Positions 17,148 through 26,370 of a stretch of DNA of 50,676 bases are shown one piece after another. The DNA is from Rhodovibrionaceae bacterium. Its GTDB lineage: Bacteria > Pseudomonadota > Alphaproteobacteria > Kiloniellales > DSM-21159. Numbering within the stretch: the first letter of the stretch is position 1; each line of letters begins with the position of its first letter. The notes under the pieces are model-generated. The model saw only the letters and a list, made by a program, of their open reading frames with translations. It had not been told where the DNA came from and did no database searches. The position numbers and the translations under genes are program-made. The stretch covers positions 1-50,676 of the forward strand of contig JANQIA010000254.1 in NCBI GenBank assembly GCA_028282405.1, given 5' to 3'.

Positions 17148-19154
17148 TCAGCCGCTTACGCTCAAGAGCTTCTCCACTTCGGCGACCACAGCGCGCTCGA
17201 CGCCGGCGATCTGCAAACGGGGCAGGTCACTTGCGCTCCAATTGGGATTTGATGCGCCGTTCAAAGCCGCCCCGAAGACTTGGCGCTTGGCCGTGCTTCG
17301 CTGTGGAATGGCGACGGCCTGCCACAAGCGGGTCAGGGCATCACCCGCTTCGCCTTCCAGCAAACTGTCCCAAGCCGAGCGGACCGGGTCGCGGCCATCT
17401 CCGTTGGGCTCGTCTCCGCACGGCAGCGAATTGCGCAGGGCCTCCGATGCCGCACGATCGATTTGTCCAGAGTCCAGCACCACGGCGTAGACGCTCGCCG
17501 CCTGTTCCTGCGACACTAGGCCCTTGTCGATGTCCCGCTCGATGAGGTCATAGCATCGGGCCCACGGGTCGCCGTAGCCGCCACCGCCAGGCGTCCGAAT
17601 TGTCATGATGTCCCCCTTCGACAAAGGTACCATGTCGATCTTTCCGATGTGCCGCTCGCCCGCTCGGCCGCGGTTTATGATCGTCTCGGCCAAGGCGCCG
17701 GGATGGCCGCCATGGCGGCCCCAAGGGGCAAAGCAGAAGCGATCCATTCCGCGACCGAGGATGGAGCAGCCATCCTTCAGCACCTCGAACTCGAGTTCGA
17801 GCCCAACGCCACCGCGCCACTGACCCGGACCGCCGGAATCGGCGCGCAGGCCATAGCGGATGACCCGGACCGCCGCGCTCGCTTCGAGCGACTCCAGTGG
17901 ATTGTTGGCAAGGTTGGCGATGCTGCAATCGCGGCCATCCACACCATCGGCACCGAGGCGGCCGCCCATTCCGCCGACCACCGGCTCAACGATGACGACG
18001 TTGCGACTGCCATCGGCCGCTTGCGGCTCGGCCAGGACAACCGGGATCAAGACACCGCCGTTGCAGGCCGGCATGACCTCAGGGAGAGCCTGAGACATGG
18101 CGCCGTTCAGCGTTTCGTAGACCCTTTGCGCGGTGACGTGCCGGATGCCCACCGGTGCAGGATACTGCGGACTGACGATTGTCCCGCTCGGCGCTTTGAT
18201 GGTGATGCTGTCGAAGAGGCCCGTGTTGAGCGGTATCGTCGGGTCGAGGGTATAGGCGAAGGCGGCGAGCCGCAGGGTCAGCCAAGGGTGGCGCCTGCCT
18301 TCAGCGGCAATGTTGTAGGGCGAATCGCTTTGCGGGTCGGTTGCGGAGAAGTCGAGCTCGATCTCGCCGTCCCGCACCGTCATGGCGATGTGCAGGCGAA
18401 TGGGGACGCGGCTTACGCCGTCATCGTCCAGATAGTCCGCGAAGCTGTATGTCCCATCGGGGATCTTGCGGAACACTGCTCGTGCTTTCGACCGGGCATA
18501 GGCGATGATCTCCCGCTGTCCGGCCAGGAAGCTGTCGACACCGAACTTCTCGATGATTTCCGCCACACGCCGCCTGCCGATCGAGAGGGCCGCGCGCATC
18601 GCATTGATGTCGCCTTCAACGTCTTCCGGCGTTCTTGTGTTCGCCAGGATCACGGAGAGGATCTCCGGCACAGTCCGATATTGGCTGACGAGACGTATGG
18701 GCGGGAGCAGCAGACCTTCTTGGATGAGCTCTGTGCTGGACGGCGAGATGCTCGAGGGCACCCGTCCGCCGATGTCCGAGCTGTGGACGAAGGTCCAGCC
18801 GTAAGCGACGATCCGTCCGTTGTGAAAGTAGGGCTCGATCAGGGTCAGATCCGGCGTATGGGTCACGGCCCCGCCGGACTCATAGGGATGGTTGGAAACG
18901 ATCACGTCCCCTGGCTGAAGATCGGGCACGGCCTCGATGATGCGGCGGCAGTCCAGATCGATGAAGCTGCAAACGCCGACGCCGTTGGGATAGGCGAAGA
19001 AGCGGCCATCCAATCCGGCAAGGGCTGTTCCGAAGTCAGCCGCTTCCTTGACGTAGAGCGTGCGCGCCGTCCGTTGCAGAGACAGCCCCATCTCTTCCAC
19101 CGTGGAGCTGAATCGCGTCCCGAGAATTTCGAGGGTAACCGGGTCGAGCGTCAT
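17148..19154 (-). CDS. hyuB: Hydantoinase B / oxoprolinase-type subunit
   Basis: HyuB works with HyuA in ATP-dependent opening of cyclic imides such as N-methylhydantoin or 5-oxoproline, or in related carboxylase complexes. The family start MTLDPVTLEILGTRFSSTVEEMG is present in part at 19154, and motifs PYESGGAVTHTPDLTLI and RTPGGGGYGDPW are seen. I set the start at ATG 19154 because the frame upstream (to 19337) is only the shadow of hyuA; the ATG overlaps the hyuA stop as ATGA. After GGYGDPW, where many family members are near their end, about 125 further residues follow, so the protein (668) carries a C-terminal extension of unknown role. Confidence 0.92.
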   Translation of the reverse strand: MTLDPVTLEILGTRFSSTVEEMGLSLQRTARTLYVKEAADFGTALAGLDGRFFAYPNGVGVCSFIDLDCRRIIEAVPDLQPGDVIVSNHPYESGGAVTHTPDLTLIEPYFHNGRIVAYGWTFVHSSDIGGRVPSSISPSSTELIQEGLLLPPIRLVSQYRTVPEILSVILANTRTPEDVEGDINAMRAALSIGRRRVAEIIEKFGVDSFLAGQREIIAYARSKARAVFRKIPDGTYSFADYLDDDGVSRVPIRLHIAMTVRDGEIELDFSATDPQSDSPYNIAAEGRRHPWLTLRLAAFAYTLDPTIPLNTGLFDSITIKAPSGTIVSPQYPAPVGIRHVTAQRVYETLNGAMSQALPEVMPACNGGVLIPVVLAEPQAADGSRNVVIVEPVVGGMGGRLGADGVDGRDCSIANLANNPLESLEASAAVRVIRYGLRADSGGPGQWRGGVGLELEFEVLKDGCSILGRGMDRFCFAPWGRHGGHPGALAETIINRGRAGERHIGKIDMVPLSKGDIMTIRTPGGGGYGDPWARCYDLIERDIDKGLVSQEQAASVYAVVLDSGQIDRAASEALRNSLPCGDEPNGDGRDPVRSAWDSLLEGEAGDALTRLWQAVAIPQRSTAKRQVFGAALNGASNPNWSASDLPRLQIAGVERAVVAEVEKLLSVSG

Positions 19155-21232
19155 GAAGAGCCTTTCCTGACGATGTCGAGGTGTCCTTGCTCCGCCACCT
19201 CCACCTGCCAGCCGGGCGGTACGACGACCGTGGTGTCGTCCTGCTCCAGAACGGCAGGGCCTTGGACCACGCGACCGGTCGCCAGGTCGGCGCGCTGGTG
19301 CACGATCGCTTCCGTCCAGCCATCCGCCAGATAGCACGGCCGCCGGATAGGCTCCGGGGGGCTGTCCACCGCCGCGGCCCGGCTTGCCGGCGGCTTGTCC
19401 GTGTGCCCGACAGCGACGACCCGCAGATTGCGGAACTCGGTCGGCGCAGAGCGGTCGGCGAAGCCATGCACGCTAAGATGCTCGTCGTGAAACTGCTCCA
19501 AGATTCGAGCGACGTCGCCGGACAGCGCGACCTCTTGAGGCGCCACGACCTCGATGTCGTAAGCTTGGCCGCGGTAGCGCATATCCAGCGAGAAGCGCAG
19601 CGTGCGATCCGCATCGGCTATTCTCTCCTGCGAAAGCCAGTCGGACCCAGAGGCGGCAAGCTCGGCAAAGATCTCGGCAATCGGCTTGCCGAGATTGTCC
19701 GAAAGCCGCTTCGGCAGCGAGCGGACGAAGTCCCGCCGAAGGTCGGAGGTCAGGGCACCCAAGGCGCAGAACAACCCAGGAGCTTGCGGGACGGCAATTC
19801 GTCGGATCCGGGCCTCTTCGGCAAGAAAGGCTGCATTGGTCGGGCCTGCGCCCCCATAGGGCACCAGGACGTAATCCCTGGGGTCGGCGCCTTGCCGTGC
19901 CAATCCCTTCAGAAGCTCGCCGGCCATCTTGGCCGTTGCAATCCGAACGCCGGCGGAAGCAGCGCGCTCGGAAGCGTCTGGTCCCGAAAAACCCAGTCGC
20001 TGCCCAATGTCGCGCAGGGCATCATGCGCCGCATCGCGATCCAAAGGCATACGGCCGCCCAGAAAGTGGTCTGGATCGATGAAGCCCAGCGCAAGGTAGC
20101 AATCGGTCAAGGTAGGCCTATCGCCGCCACGCCCGAAGCAGACCGGGCCAGGGTCCGCGCCTGCGCTTTCCGGCCCGACCTTCAGCAGTCCTTCCGAGTC
20201 GACCCAAAGGATGGAGCCCCCGCCCGCTCCGATCGCCGAGACGCCGACCACCGGGGTCACCAAGGGAAACTCGCCGATATGGGTCGCGGTCGTCGTATGC
20301 GGCCGTCCGTCCTCACAGACGGACATATCGGCGCTGGTTCCACCCATATCGACCGTAACGGCATTGCGATTGGGCAGCGTGAGCGCCAACCCGGATGCGG
20401 CAACGACGCCCGAGGCCGGGCCCGACAGTATGGTCTCGATCGGTCTGTCTCGGGCGGCGGCCACGCTGATGCATCCGCCGTTCGAGGTAGAGACGAGTAT
20501 CGGGCTGTCGATCCCGAGCGATCGCAAGCCGGATTCCAGTCGCTCGAAGTAGCGACGCTTCAACGGCACGATGAAGGCGTTCAGACAGGCGACCAATGCG
20601 CGTTCGTACTCCCGCATCTCGGGCCAAACGTCGGACGATGCGGTGAACTCCAGCTCTGGCAGGCGCGCCGAAAGTGCGCCAATGAGCTCGCGCTCGAGAG
20701 TTCTGTTCGCGTAGCTGTGCAGAATGGCGACCGCAACAGACTCGACCTCGGCGTCTCGCAGCCGGGCAGCCAGCGCTTCGATCTCGTCGGCTTCGGGAAA
20801 GGCTACGGTCGAGCCGTCAGGGCCGCCTCGGGCGCTGCACTCGAAGACCAGATTGCGGGGGACCAGGGGAACATCCTTCTGCGCGTACATGTCGTAGGGC
20901 GATGGCATGCTGCCGCGTGCGATCTCCAGAATGTCGCGATTTCCCTTGGAGACCACGAGCGCCAGCTTGGCCCCTTTGCGTTGCAGCACGGCGTTCAGCC
21001 CGATGGTCGTGCCATGGACGATGGCCAGCACCGCCGATGGCGCGATCTCGAAATGCTCCATCGCCGCGCGCAAGCCGGACATCACGCCGCGCGAGGGATC
21101 GTCGGGCGTGCTGGGTTCCTTGTAGTTGAACAGCGTGCCCGTTTTCAGATCGCCGAACACGATATCGGTGAAGGTTCCGCCAACGTCGATCCCAACGCGG
21201 AAACCTTGCTGCTGCGCGACTGACATCACCAT
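19151..21232 (-). CDS. hyuA: Hydantoinase A / oxoprolinase-type ATP-binding subunit
   Basis: The N-terminal domain GIDVGGTFTDIVFGD and the later TVDMGGTSADMSV are the two actin-like ATP-binding phosphate loops of the HyuA family. The linker ETILSGPASGVVAA and the AGADPGPVCFGRGG motif are also classic. Length is 693 residues, normal. The protein would pair with HyuB in a cytoplasmic complex that hydrolyses or carboxylates a cyclic or aryl substrate; the exact substrate is not readable. The start is ATG 21232 or ATG 21226. A TetR gene lies 67 bases upstream in the same direction. Confidence 0.93.
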   Translation of the reverse strand: MVMSVAQQQGFRVGIDVGGTFTDIVFGDLKTGTLFNYKEPSTPDDPSRGVMSGLRAAMEHFEIAPSAVLAIVHGTTIGLNAVLQRKGAKLALVVSKGNRDILEIARGSMPSPYDMYAQKDVPLVPRNLVFECSARGGPDGSTVAFPEADEIEALAARLRDAEVESVAVAILHSYANRTLERELIGALSARLPELEFTASSDVWPEMREYERALVACLNAFIVPLKRRYFERLESGLRSLGIDSPILVSTSNGGCISVAAARDRPIETILSGPASGVVAASGLALTLPNRNAVTVDMGGTSADMSVCEDGRPHTTTATHIGEFPLVTPVVGVSAIGAGGGSILWVDSEGLLKVGPESAGADPGPVCFGRGGDRPTLTDCYLALGFIDPDHFLGGRMPLDRDAAHDALRDIGQRLGFSGPDASERAASAGVRIATAKMAGELLKGLARQGADPRDYVLVPYGGAGPTNAAFLAEEARIRRIAVPQAPGLFCALGALTSDLRRDFVRSLPKRLSDNLGKPIAEIFAELAASGSDWLSQERIADADRTLRFSLDMRYRGQAYDIEVVAPQEVALSGDVARILEQFHDEHLSVHGFADRSAPTEFRNLRVVAVGHTDKPPASRAAAVDSPPEPIRRPCYLADGWTEAIVHQRADLATGRVVQGPAVLEQDDTTVVVPPGWQVEVAEQGHLDIVRKGSS

Positions 21233-21299
21233 TTAGAAGCCAATCCTCGGCCAAATCGCTGGTTCATCTCGCGGTCATCGAGCCGCTTAATCGGGTGCT

Positions 21300-21965
21300 T
21301 CATTTGCCGCCGGCAACAAGTTCGCTGAACTCGGCGACAAGCGTCTTCTCCAGCAGTCGGATCTGCCGTTCGTAGTCCTTCAGTGCCACGGCACGATCGG
21401 TCGAGGTGTGCAGCACAAAGCCGCGCAGAATGGTCAGGGAGAAGTGCAGTAGATCGGACAGCCGCTCTTCGTTCGAGGAGATATCCGCGAAGGCGCTATG
21501 CCAGGCCTGCTCGAAGATGGCGAAGGTGTGAGCCCGGTGACTGCGCACGACTTCGTGCAGCCTGGGCTCTCCGCGCGTACCGATCGCAAGCTCCCACATC
21601 GCGGTATAGCGCGGGCTGCCATACATCTCCCACAGCGTGTTCAAGATGGAGCGGCAGCGATCGGGTAGCGGCGTCCGCAAGCCGGCAACCGCCTCGTACT
21701 TCGCGCGGTACTCGTCCAAGAGCCGGTCGAGCACGGCAAGTAGCAGGTCTTCTTTCGCGCCGAAGTGATGCTGTAGCGAGCCGGTCGTATAGCCCGCGCG
21801 CCGAACGATCTCGGTCGTGGTCGTTCGGGCATAGCCGACCTCGCAGAGGGCCGCGATCGTCGCTTCGATCAGCGCCGATCTGCCCACCTCCCTGCGTTCC
21901 TGCTGGCTCCGCCGGCGTCTCGGTTTCGCTTCGGCGACGGCATTTTGAGCATCTGTTTGAGGCAT
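21300..21965 (-). CDS. TetR-family transcriptional regulator
   Basis: The DNA-binding domain is plain: RSALIEATIAALCEVGYART, then TTEIVRRAGYTTGSLQHHFG and KEDLLLAVLDRL. The C-terminal ligand domain is all-helical. I chose ATG 21965 over TTG 21998; both keep the helix-turn-helix. It precedes hyuA in the same orientation and diverges from the TRAP operon at 22101. The palindrome at 22002-22029 lies in the gap. It probably represses both directions until the transported substrate appears; this is inference from arrangement. Confidence 0.9.
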   Translation of the reverse strand: MPQTDAQNAVAEAKPRRRRSQQERREVGRSALIEATIAALCEVGYARTTTTEIVRRAGYTTGSLQHHFGAKEDLLLAVLDRLLDEYRAKYEAVAGLRTPLPDRCRSILNTLWEMYGSPRYTAMWELAIGTRGEPRLHEVVRSHRAHTFAIFEQAWHSAFADISSNEERLSDLLHFSLTILRGFVLHTSTDRAVALKDYERQIRLLEKTLVAEFSELVAGGK

Positions 21966-22001
21966 TTGAATAGGGCGAAATTCCGATGTTGCAAACAAGA
22001 T

Positions 22002-22029
22002 ACATTAAGCATAGTATGTATGTTAATGT
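22002..22029. promoter_or_regulatory. Nested palindrome, likely TetR operator
   Basis: Outer arms ACATTAA and TTAATGT are perfectly inverted with 14 bases between, and CATA-G-TATG forms an inner palindrome. The strip is much richer in A and T than its surroundings and lies between the divergent TetR and TRAP binding-protein genes. This fits an operator overlapping the promoters. Confidence 0.55.
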
Positions 22030-22100
22030 CAAGCGCTTCACGCCTAGCGACTTGACGGCACTGAAGAACACAAGCGCCAACGAACAGGGAGAAGAGTGAG

Positions 22101-23249
22101 ATGACGCGCTTTTGCACCTCACAATTCGTACGGGGAGCGGTCGCCGGGCTGGTGACGCTTGTCGCCGCCAGCACAGCCAGCGCCGAGACAAAGGAGTTCA
22201 ACGCCAGCAATTGGCTGCCGGACAGCACGGCGTTGGTCAGTCACGGCTATCTGGAATGGGCCAAGCTGCTGGAAGAAGCCTCCGGCGGCGAACTCAAAGC
22301 CAAGGTGTTTACCGGGCCCGTGCTGCTGCCGCCGGCCGCGCACTTGAGCGGACTGCGCGACGGCGTTGCCCAGGTGACCTATCACGCTGGCACTTACACG
22401 CCGGCGGACTTGCCTCTCGACAATATTCTGGCACACCTCAGCATCGGGATCACCGACCCCTTTGTCGCCGCCTTCGCCATGACCGACTTCAACATGACGG
22501 ATCCCGAGATGATTGCCATGTGGGCGTCGCACAACGTGGTCTATGGCGGCGGCTACTCGACCATCTCCTACCATCTGTTCTGCACCGAGGCGATCGCCAC
22601 GCCTGCCGACATCAGAGGCAAGAAGATCCGCACGCTCGGCGCCATGATGTCCGACTGGGCGGAAAGCGTCGGTGCCGTCCCGGTGAACGTTCCTTCGACG
22701 GAGATGTACTCGGGTCTGGAGAAGGGCCAGCTCGACTGCGCGGCGAACACCTTGGAGCAGCTCAAGAGCAGCTCGCTGTGGGACGTCGCCAAGCACACCA
22801 GCCTGGTTGACCTCGGAATCTACTACGCCGGCTTTCTTTACGGCATCAATCAGGACTTCTGGCAGTCGTTGACGCCGGCCGAACGGCGCACTCTTCTCGA
22901 CACCATGGCCACGAGCATCGTCCGCACTCAGATCCGCTACGACAAGGCCGGCGAGGAAGCGGCGGCCGAGGCGGCGAGCCACGGTGTCGTCATGCATCAG
23001 CCGGATGCGGCGCTCGTCAAATCGATCACCGATTTTCGGGCCGTCGCGCGGCAGTCCGCGATTGAGCTTGGCGTCGAGACGTTCGGTATCGCCGACGCCG
23101 AAACGCTTGTCGCGCGGTTCGAAGCGACGATCGCCAAGTGGGAGAAGCTGCTCGACGGCATTGACCGAACGGACCAAGCCGCTCTGACCGCCGTGCTCAA
23201 GAGCGAGCTTTATGATCAGATCGACACCGAGAACTACGGCGTAAACTGA
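22101..23249 (+). CDS. dctP: TRAP transporter periplasmic solute-binding protein
   Basis: A signal peptide (FVRGAVAGLVTLVAASTASA, cut before ETKEF) leads a DctP-family binding protein. Family landmarks are NWLPDSTALVSHGYLEWAK, DIRGKKIRTLG, and STEMYSGLEKGQLDCAANTLEQ. The protein has 382 residues. It belongs to the branch with FNASNWLP-type starts found with varied carboxylate and aromatic acid systems, and the ligand is unknown. Neighbouring hyuAB and the shared TetR operator suggest the ligand is the hydantoinase substrate or a relative. A GGGAGAAGAG stretch ends just before the ATG. Confidence 0.92.
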   Translation: MTRFCTSQFVRGAVAGLVTLVAASTASAETKEFNASNWLPDSTALVSHGYLEWAKLLEEASGGELKAKVFTGPVLLPPAAHLSGLRDGVAQVTYHAGTYTPADLPLDNILAHLSIGITDPFVAAFAMTDFNMTDPEMIAMWASHNVVYGGGYSTISYHLFCTEAIATPADIRGKKIRTLGAMMSDWAESVGAVPVNVPSTEMYSGLEKGQLDCAANTLEQLKSSSLWDVAKHTSLVDLGIYYAGFLYGINQDFWQSLTPAERRTLLDTMATSIVRTQIRYDKAGEEAAAEAASHGVVMHQPDAALVKSITDFRAVARQSAIELGVETFGIADAETLVARFEATIAKWEKLLDGIDRTDQAALTAVLKSELYDQIDTENYGVN

Positions 23250-23259
23250 CGCAGCGAGC

Positions 23260-23292
23260 GCTCACCCGCCTGGACGTCTTGGGCGGGTGAGC
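23260..23292 (+). terminator. Strong intercistronic hairpin between dctP and dctQ
   Basis: GCTCACCCGCC pairs with GGCGGGTGAGC as an 11-base perfect stem with an 11-base loop. There is no T-run after it, so it is more likely a partial terminator or an mRNA stabiliser. Such a hairpin would give more binding protein than permease, a common need in binding-protein transporters. Confidence 0.6.
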
Positions 23293-23328
23293 CGCTTGTC
23301 CCTCTCCGGAGGACACGCGGTCCATGCC

Positions 23329-23859
23329 ATGATTCGAAAAGCGATCGAAAAGGCCGCCAACGGCCTCGCCGTCGTCGCGGCCATCTGCCTTGTGCTGATG
23401 ATGAGTCAGATCGTTGCCGACGTCGTTCTGAAGTTCGTCTTCAACGCGCCGATACAAGGCAACCTGGAGATCGTCTCCTTCTACTACATGGTGGGCGTCG
23501 TCTTCCTGCCGCTGGCGATGGTCGAGCTGCGGCATGAGCACATCAATGTCGACGTCTTCTTCATGATGTTTCCTCGCATCCTGCAACGGCTCGTCTACGC
23601 CTTGACGTCGCTGGTGGCGGCCGCCCTCTTCGCGCTCTTCGCCTATCAGACCTTCTTCGACGCCGTGAACGCCACACGCACGGGCGAGGTCATGATGGGG
23701 ACGAACCTGGTCCCCACCTGGCCAAGCCGCTGGGCCTTGCCGGCGGGCTTCGTGGTGATCTCCCTCACCTGCATCATGCATGCCTGGCGCGCATTCGCCG
23801 AAGCCGATCGCTTCGAGCCCTCGCCGGCGCCACCGGACGTCGGCGACGAGCCGCGGTGA
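23329..23859 (+). CDS. dctQ: TRAP transporter small permease (DctQ)
   Basis: A four-helix protein (LAVVAAICLVLMMSQIVADVVLKF, quoted only in part; ISFYYMVGV-type second helix; HEHINVDVFFMMFPR) that fits the DctQ family. The frame opens at GTG 23287, inside the hairpin, but ATG 23329 gives a usual N-terminus of 176 residues; a GGAGGA site lies rather far upstream. Its stop overlaps the next gene as GTGA, showing coupling to DctM. Confidence 0.85.
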   Translation: MIRKAIEKAANGLAVVAAICLVLMMSQIVADVVLKFVFNAPIQGNLEIVSFYYMVGVVFLPLAMVELRHEHINVDVFFMMFPRILQRLVYALTSLVAAALFALFAYQTFFDAVNATRTGEVMMGTNLVPTWPSRWALPAGFVVISLTCIMHAWRAFAEADRFEPSPAPPDVGDEPR

Positions 23860-25178
23860 CGGGTCCGGCAATGAGCGACATTACGATCGGGCTTGCCGGA
23901 CTGGCTCTGGGCTTCGTTCTCATCGCGCTGCGCATGCAGATCGGCGCGGCCTTGGCGCTCATCTCTTTCCTCGGGATCGCGATGATCCTCAACTTCCAGG
24001 CCGCCTGGGGGATCGTCACGGCCGTTCCCTACAACTTCGTCGGTGACTGGAATCTGTCGGCGGCGCCGATGTTCCTGCTGATGGGCTACGTCGCCTCCTC
24101 GGCCGGGCTGACGTCGGGCCTGTTCAAGGCAATGCGTTTGTTCTTGTCGCGCTTGCCGGGAGGCCTGGGCGTGGCCAGCGTCGGCGCCTGCGCCCTCTTT
24201 GCCGCCGCCTCCGGCTCGAGTGTCGCAACGGCGGCGGCCATGGCGCGCATCGCAACGCCGGAGATGCTGCGCTATCGCTACGATCCGGGGCTTGCCAGCG
24301 GCGTGGTCGCCGCGTCCGGAACACTCGGTTCGCTCATTCCTCCAAGCGTCCTGATGGTTCTCTTCGGCTATTTCGCTGAAGTCTCGATCGGCCAGCTGTT
24401 CATAGCCGGCGTGCTGCCAGGCCTGCTCTCCGCCTTGATCTACATGGCGATGATCGTCGGCCGCGCCATGGCAAATCCGGAGATTGCACCGCGGGTCGAC
24501 GAGCACCCGACCTTGCAGGAGAAGATGCATGCCCTCAGAGAGATCTGGCCGCTTCCGCTTCTGATCGGCGGGGTCTTGACCGGCATTTTTCTAGGCGTGT
24601 TCACGCCGACCGAGGCCGGGGCGGTCGGTGCGTTTCTCGCCATGGTCATCGCCGCGTCCCAAGGGCGCCTTACCTGGCCAGTTCTAAAGAGAGCGATTGT
24701 TCAGACCTTGAGCGGCACTGCCGGCATTTTCATGGTGGTGATCGGCACCGTGCTGTTGACCCGCTTCATGGCACTCTCGGGCCTTCCGACATTCCTGGCC
24801 GACAGCCTGATCGCATGGGGCAGCGACGAGCTCATGATCATCCTGATGATCGCTGTGCTCTACATCGTGCTCGGCATGTTCGTCGACTCGATCGGCCTGA
24901 TGCTCTTGACCCTTCCCATCATCCTGCCTGTCGTCCGCGAGACGGGGATGGACCTGGTCTGGTTCGGCATCGTCGTCATCAAGCTCCTCGAGATCGGTCT
25001 GATCACGCCGCCTGTGGGACTGAACGTCTATGTCATCAAGGGCGCCCTCGGAAACCTCGTGACCCTGCAGAACATCTTCCGCGGGGTGTTGTGGTTCATC
25101 GCCATGGATATCGTCGCGCTTGCCATCATCGTGCTCTATCCGCCGCTGTCGCTCTGGCTGCCGGGGCTGATGCGGTAG
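23856..25178 (+). CDS. dctM: TRAP transporter large permease (DctM)
   Basis: A 440-residue, twelve-helix-type permease. Signatures include PMFLLMGYVASSAGLT, SGTLGSLIPPSVLMVLFG and LGVFTPTEAGAVGAFLAM. The GTG at 23856 overlaps the dctQ stop; an ATG at 23871 (MSDITIGLAG) is the other option. The 3' end overlaps by 43 bases with the convergent oxidase gene on the other strand, a tight packing that lets transcription from one side interfere with the other. Confidence 0.92.
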   Translation: MTGPAMSDITIGLAGLALGFVLIALRMQIGAALALISFLGIAMILNFQAAWGIVTAVPYNFVGDWNLSAAPMFLLMGYVASSAGLTSGLFKAMRLFLSRLPGGLGVASVGACALFAAASGSSVATAAAMARIATPEMLRYRYDPGLASGVVAASGTLGSLIPPSVLMVLFGYFAEVSIGQLFIAGVLPGLLSALIYMAMIVGRAMANPEIAPRVDEHPTLQEKMHALREIWPLPLLIGGVLTGIFLGVFTPTEAGAVGAFLAMVIAASQGRLTWPVLKRAIVQTLSGTAGIFMVVIGTVLLTRFMALSGLPTFLADSLIAWGSDELMIILMIAVLYIVLGMFVDSIGLMLLTLPIILPVVRETGMDLVWFGIVVIKLLEIGLITPPVGLNVYVIKGALGNLVTLQNIFRGVLWFIAMDIVALAIIVLYPPLSLWLPGLMR

Positions 25179-26335
25179 TCGGACGGGCCGCGGTCGAGCC
25201 CGGCGATATCCGAAAGGTCACTGCAGCCGAGCTGCGTCATGGCGTTGTTCAGATCGACGAAGAAGAGGTCGGCGACGTGGGCCGCGCCCGCTTCGCCTAG
25301 GGCGCTGACACCATAAAGGAAAGGGCGGCCGGCAAAGACGAAGTCAGCGCCCCCGTGGAGCGCGCGAACGATGTCGAGGCCGCTGCGCACACCGCTGTCG
25401 AACAGCAGCTTGGTCTTGTCGCCGACGGTATCCGCGACCCTGCCCAAGCAGTCGATCGCCGCCGGTGCGCCGTCAAACTGGCGCCCGCCGTGATTGGACA
25501 CCCAAATCCCATCGGCGCCCCGTTCAACGGCCTGGCGCGCATCCTCGGGCCCGAGGATGCCTTTGACGACCAGCGGGCCATCCCAGGCCCGGCGCACCTC
25601 ACCGAGATAGTCCCAATCCAGGCTGCCGCCGAGCGCTTCGCCGAAAAAGCGGGACTGCTCCCGCATCTCCTCTGTGGTGACGTACTTCTCCAAGGCGAGG
25701 AAACGCGGCTCGCCGCGCCGCAGAGTGGCCAATGTCCAGGCAGGGCGCCTTAGTATGCGCCACCAGAACAGAAGGTCCTTTCTAGGCGGCACCGTCAGGT
25801 CGGCCCGCTTCTGGCGCTCGCGGACGCTGGGTGCCGGAACGTCCGCGGTCAGGACCAGAACGGAAAAGCCGCTGTCCCTGGCGCGCGCGATCAAGTCGTC
25901 ACGGATCGCCTTGCGTCGGGCCGGGTAGAGCTGAAACCAGCCGTTGCCCCTGGCCAGGGAGCCGACGATCTCCGGCGTTTCGGCGGCCACGGTGCTCAGG
26001 CAAAAGGGAATGGCGCGACTGCCGGCCATGTTGGCCAGCATGGCCTCCGCGCCGGGCCAGACCAGGCCTGCCATGCCGATGGGTGCGACGCCGATCGGCA
26101 TGGCATAGCGTCGGCCGAAAAGCTCCGTTTCGATCCGCGGCACCACCTCGCCGCGGAAGAAGCGCGGCACGAGAGAGCGCCGCGAGAGCGCAGCCTCGTT
26201 GCGGGCGAGCGCCTCTTCGCGCCCGGTCCCGCACTCCAGGTACTCCCAAGCGAAATAGGGAACGCGCCGCTGCGCCAGCTCTTGGAGGTCGCCGATCGCG
26301 GGATAGCGGCCTAGGCGCCGGGCCGAGGTTCTCAT
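25136..26335 (-). CDS. FMN-dependent alpha-hydroxy-acid oxidase/dehydrogenase (LldD-like)
   Basis: The enzyme oxidises an L-2-hydroxy acid to the 2-oxo acid with FMN. The TIM-barrel motifs are visible: PIGVAPIGMAGLVWPGAE, WFQLYPAR, LVVKGIL with Lys258, and the catalytic stretch WVSNHGGRQFDGAP with His282 and Arg285. FMN-phosphate motifs DSGVRSGLDIVRAL and GADFVFAGRPFLYG follow. No membrane anchor is seen. It closes the GntR/TRAP/dehydrogenase/DapA operon, suggesting oxidation of a hydroxy acid in that pathway. The 3' end overlaps dctM of the neighbouring TRAP set by 43 bases. Confidence 0.92.
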   Translation of the reverse strand: MRTSARRLGRYPAIGDLQELAQRRVPYFAWEYLECGTGREEALARNEAALSRRSLVPRFFRGEVVPRIETELFGRRYAMPIGVAPIGMAGLVWPGAEAMLANMAGSRAIPFCLSTVAAETPEIVGSLARGNGWFQLYPARRKAIRDDLIARARDSGFSVLVLTADVPAPSVRERQKRADLTVPPRKDLLFWWRILRRPAWTLATLRRGEPRFLALEKYVTTEEMREQSRFFGEALGGSLDWDYLGEVRRAWDGPLVVKGILGPEDARQAVERGADGIWVSNHGGRQFDGAPAAIDCLGRVADTVGDKTKLLFDSGVRSGLDIVRALHGGADFVFAGRPFLYGVSALGEAGAAHVADLFFVDLNNAMTQLGCSDLSDIAGLDRGPSDYRISPGSQSDSGG

Positions 26336-26370
26336 GCTGCCGTCATTGCGGCGCGGCCGCCACGACGGCT

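Noticed and set aside
17649-21223. Long plus-strand frames opposite hyuB and hyuA (561 and 680 residues)
   Set aside because: Both are mirror frames of well-recognised genes and show no motif of their own.
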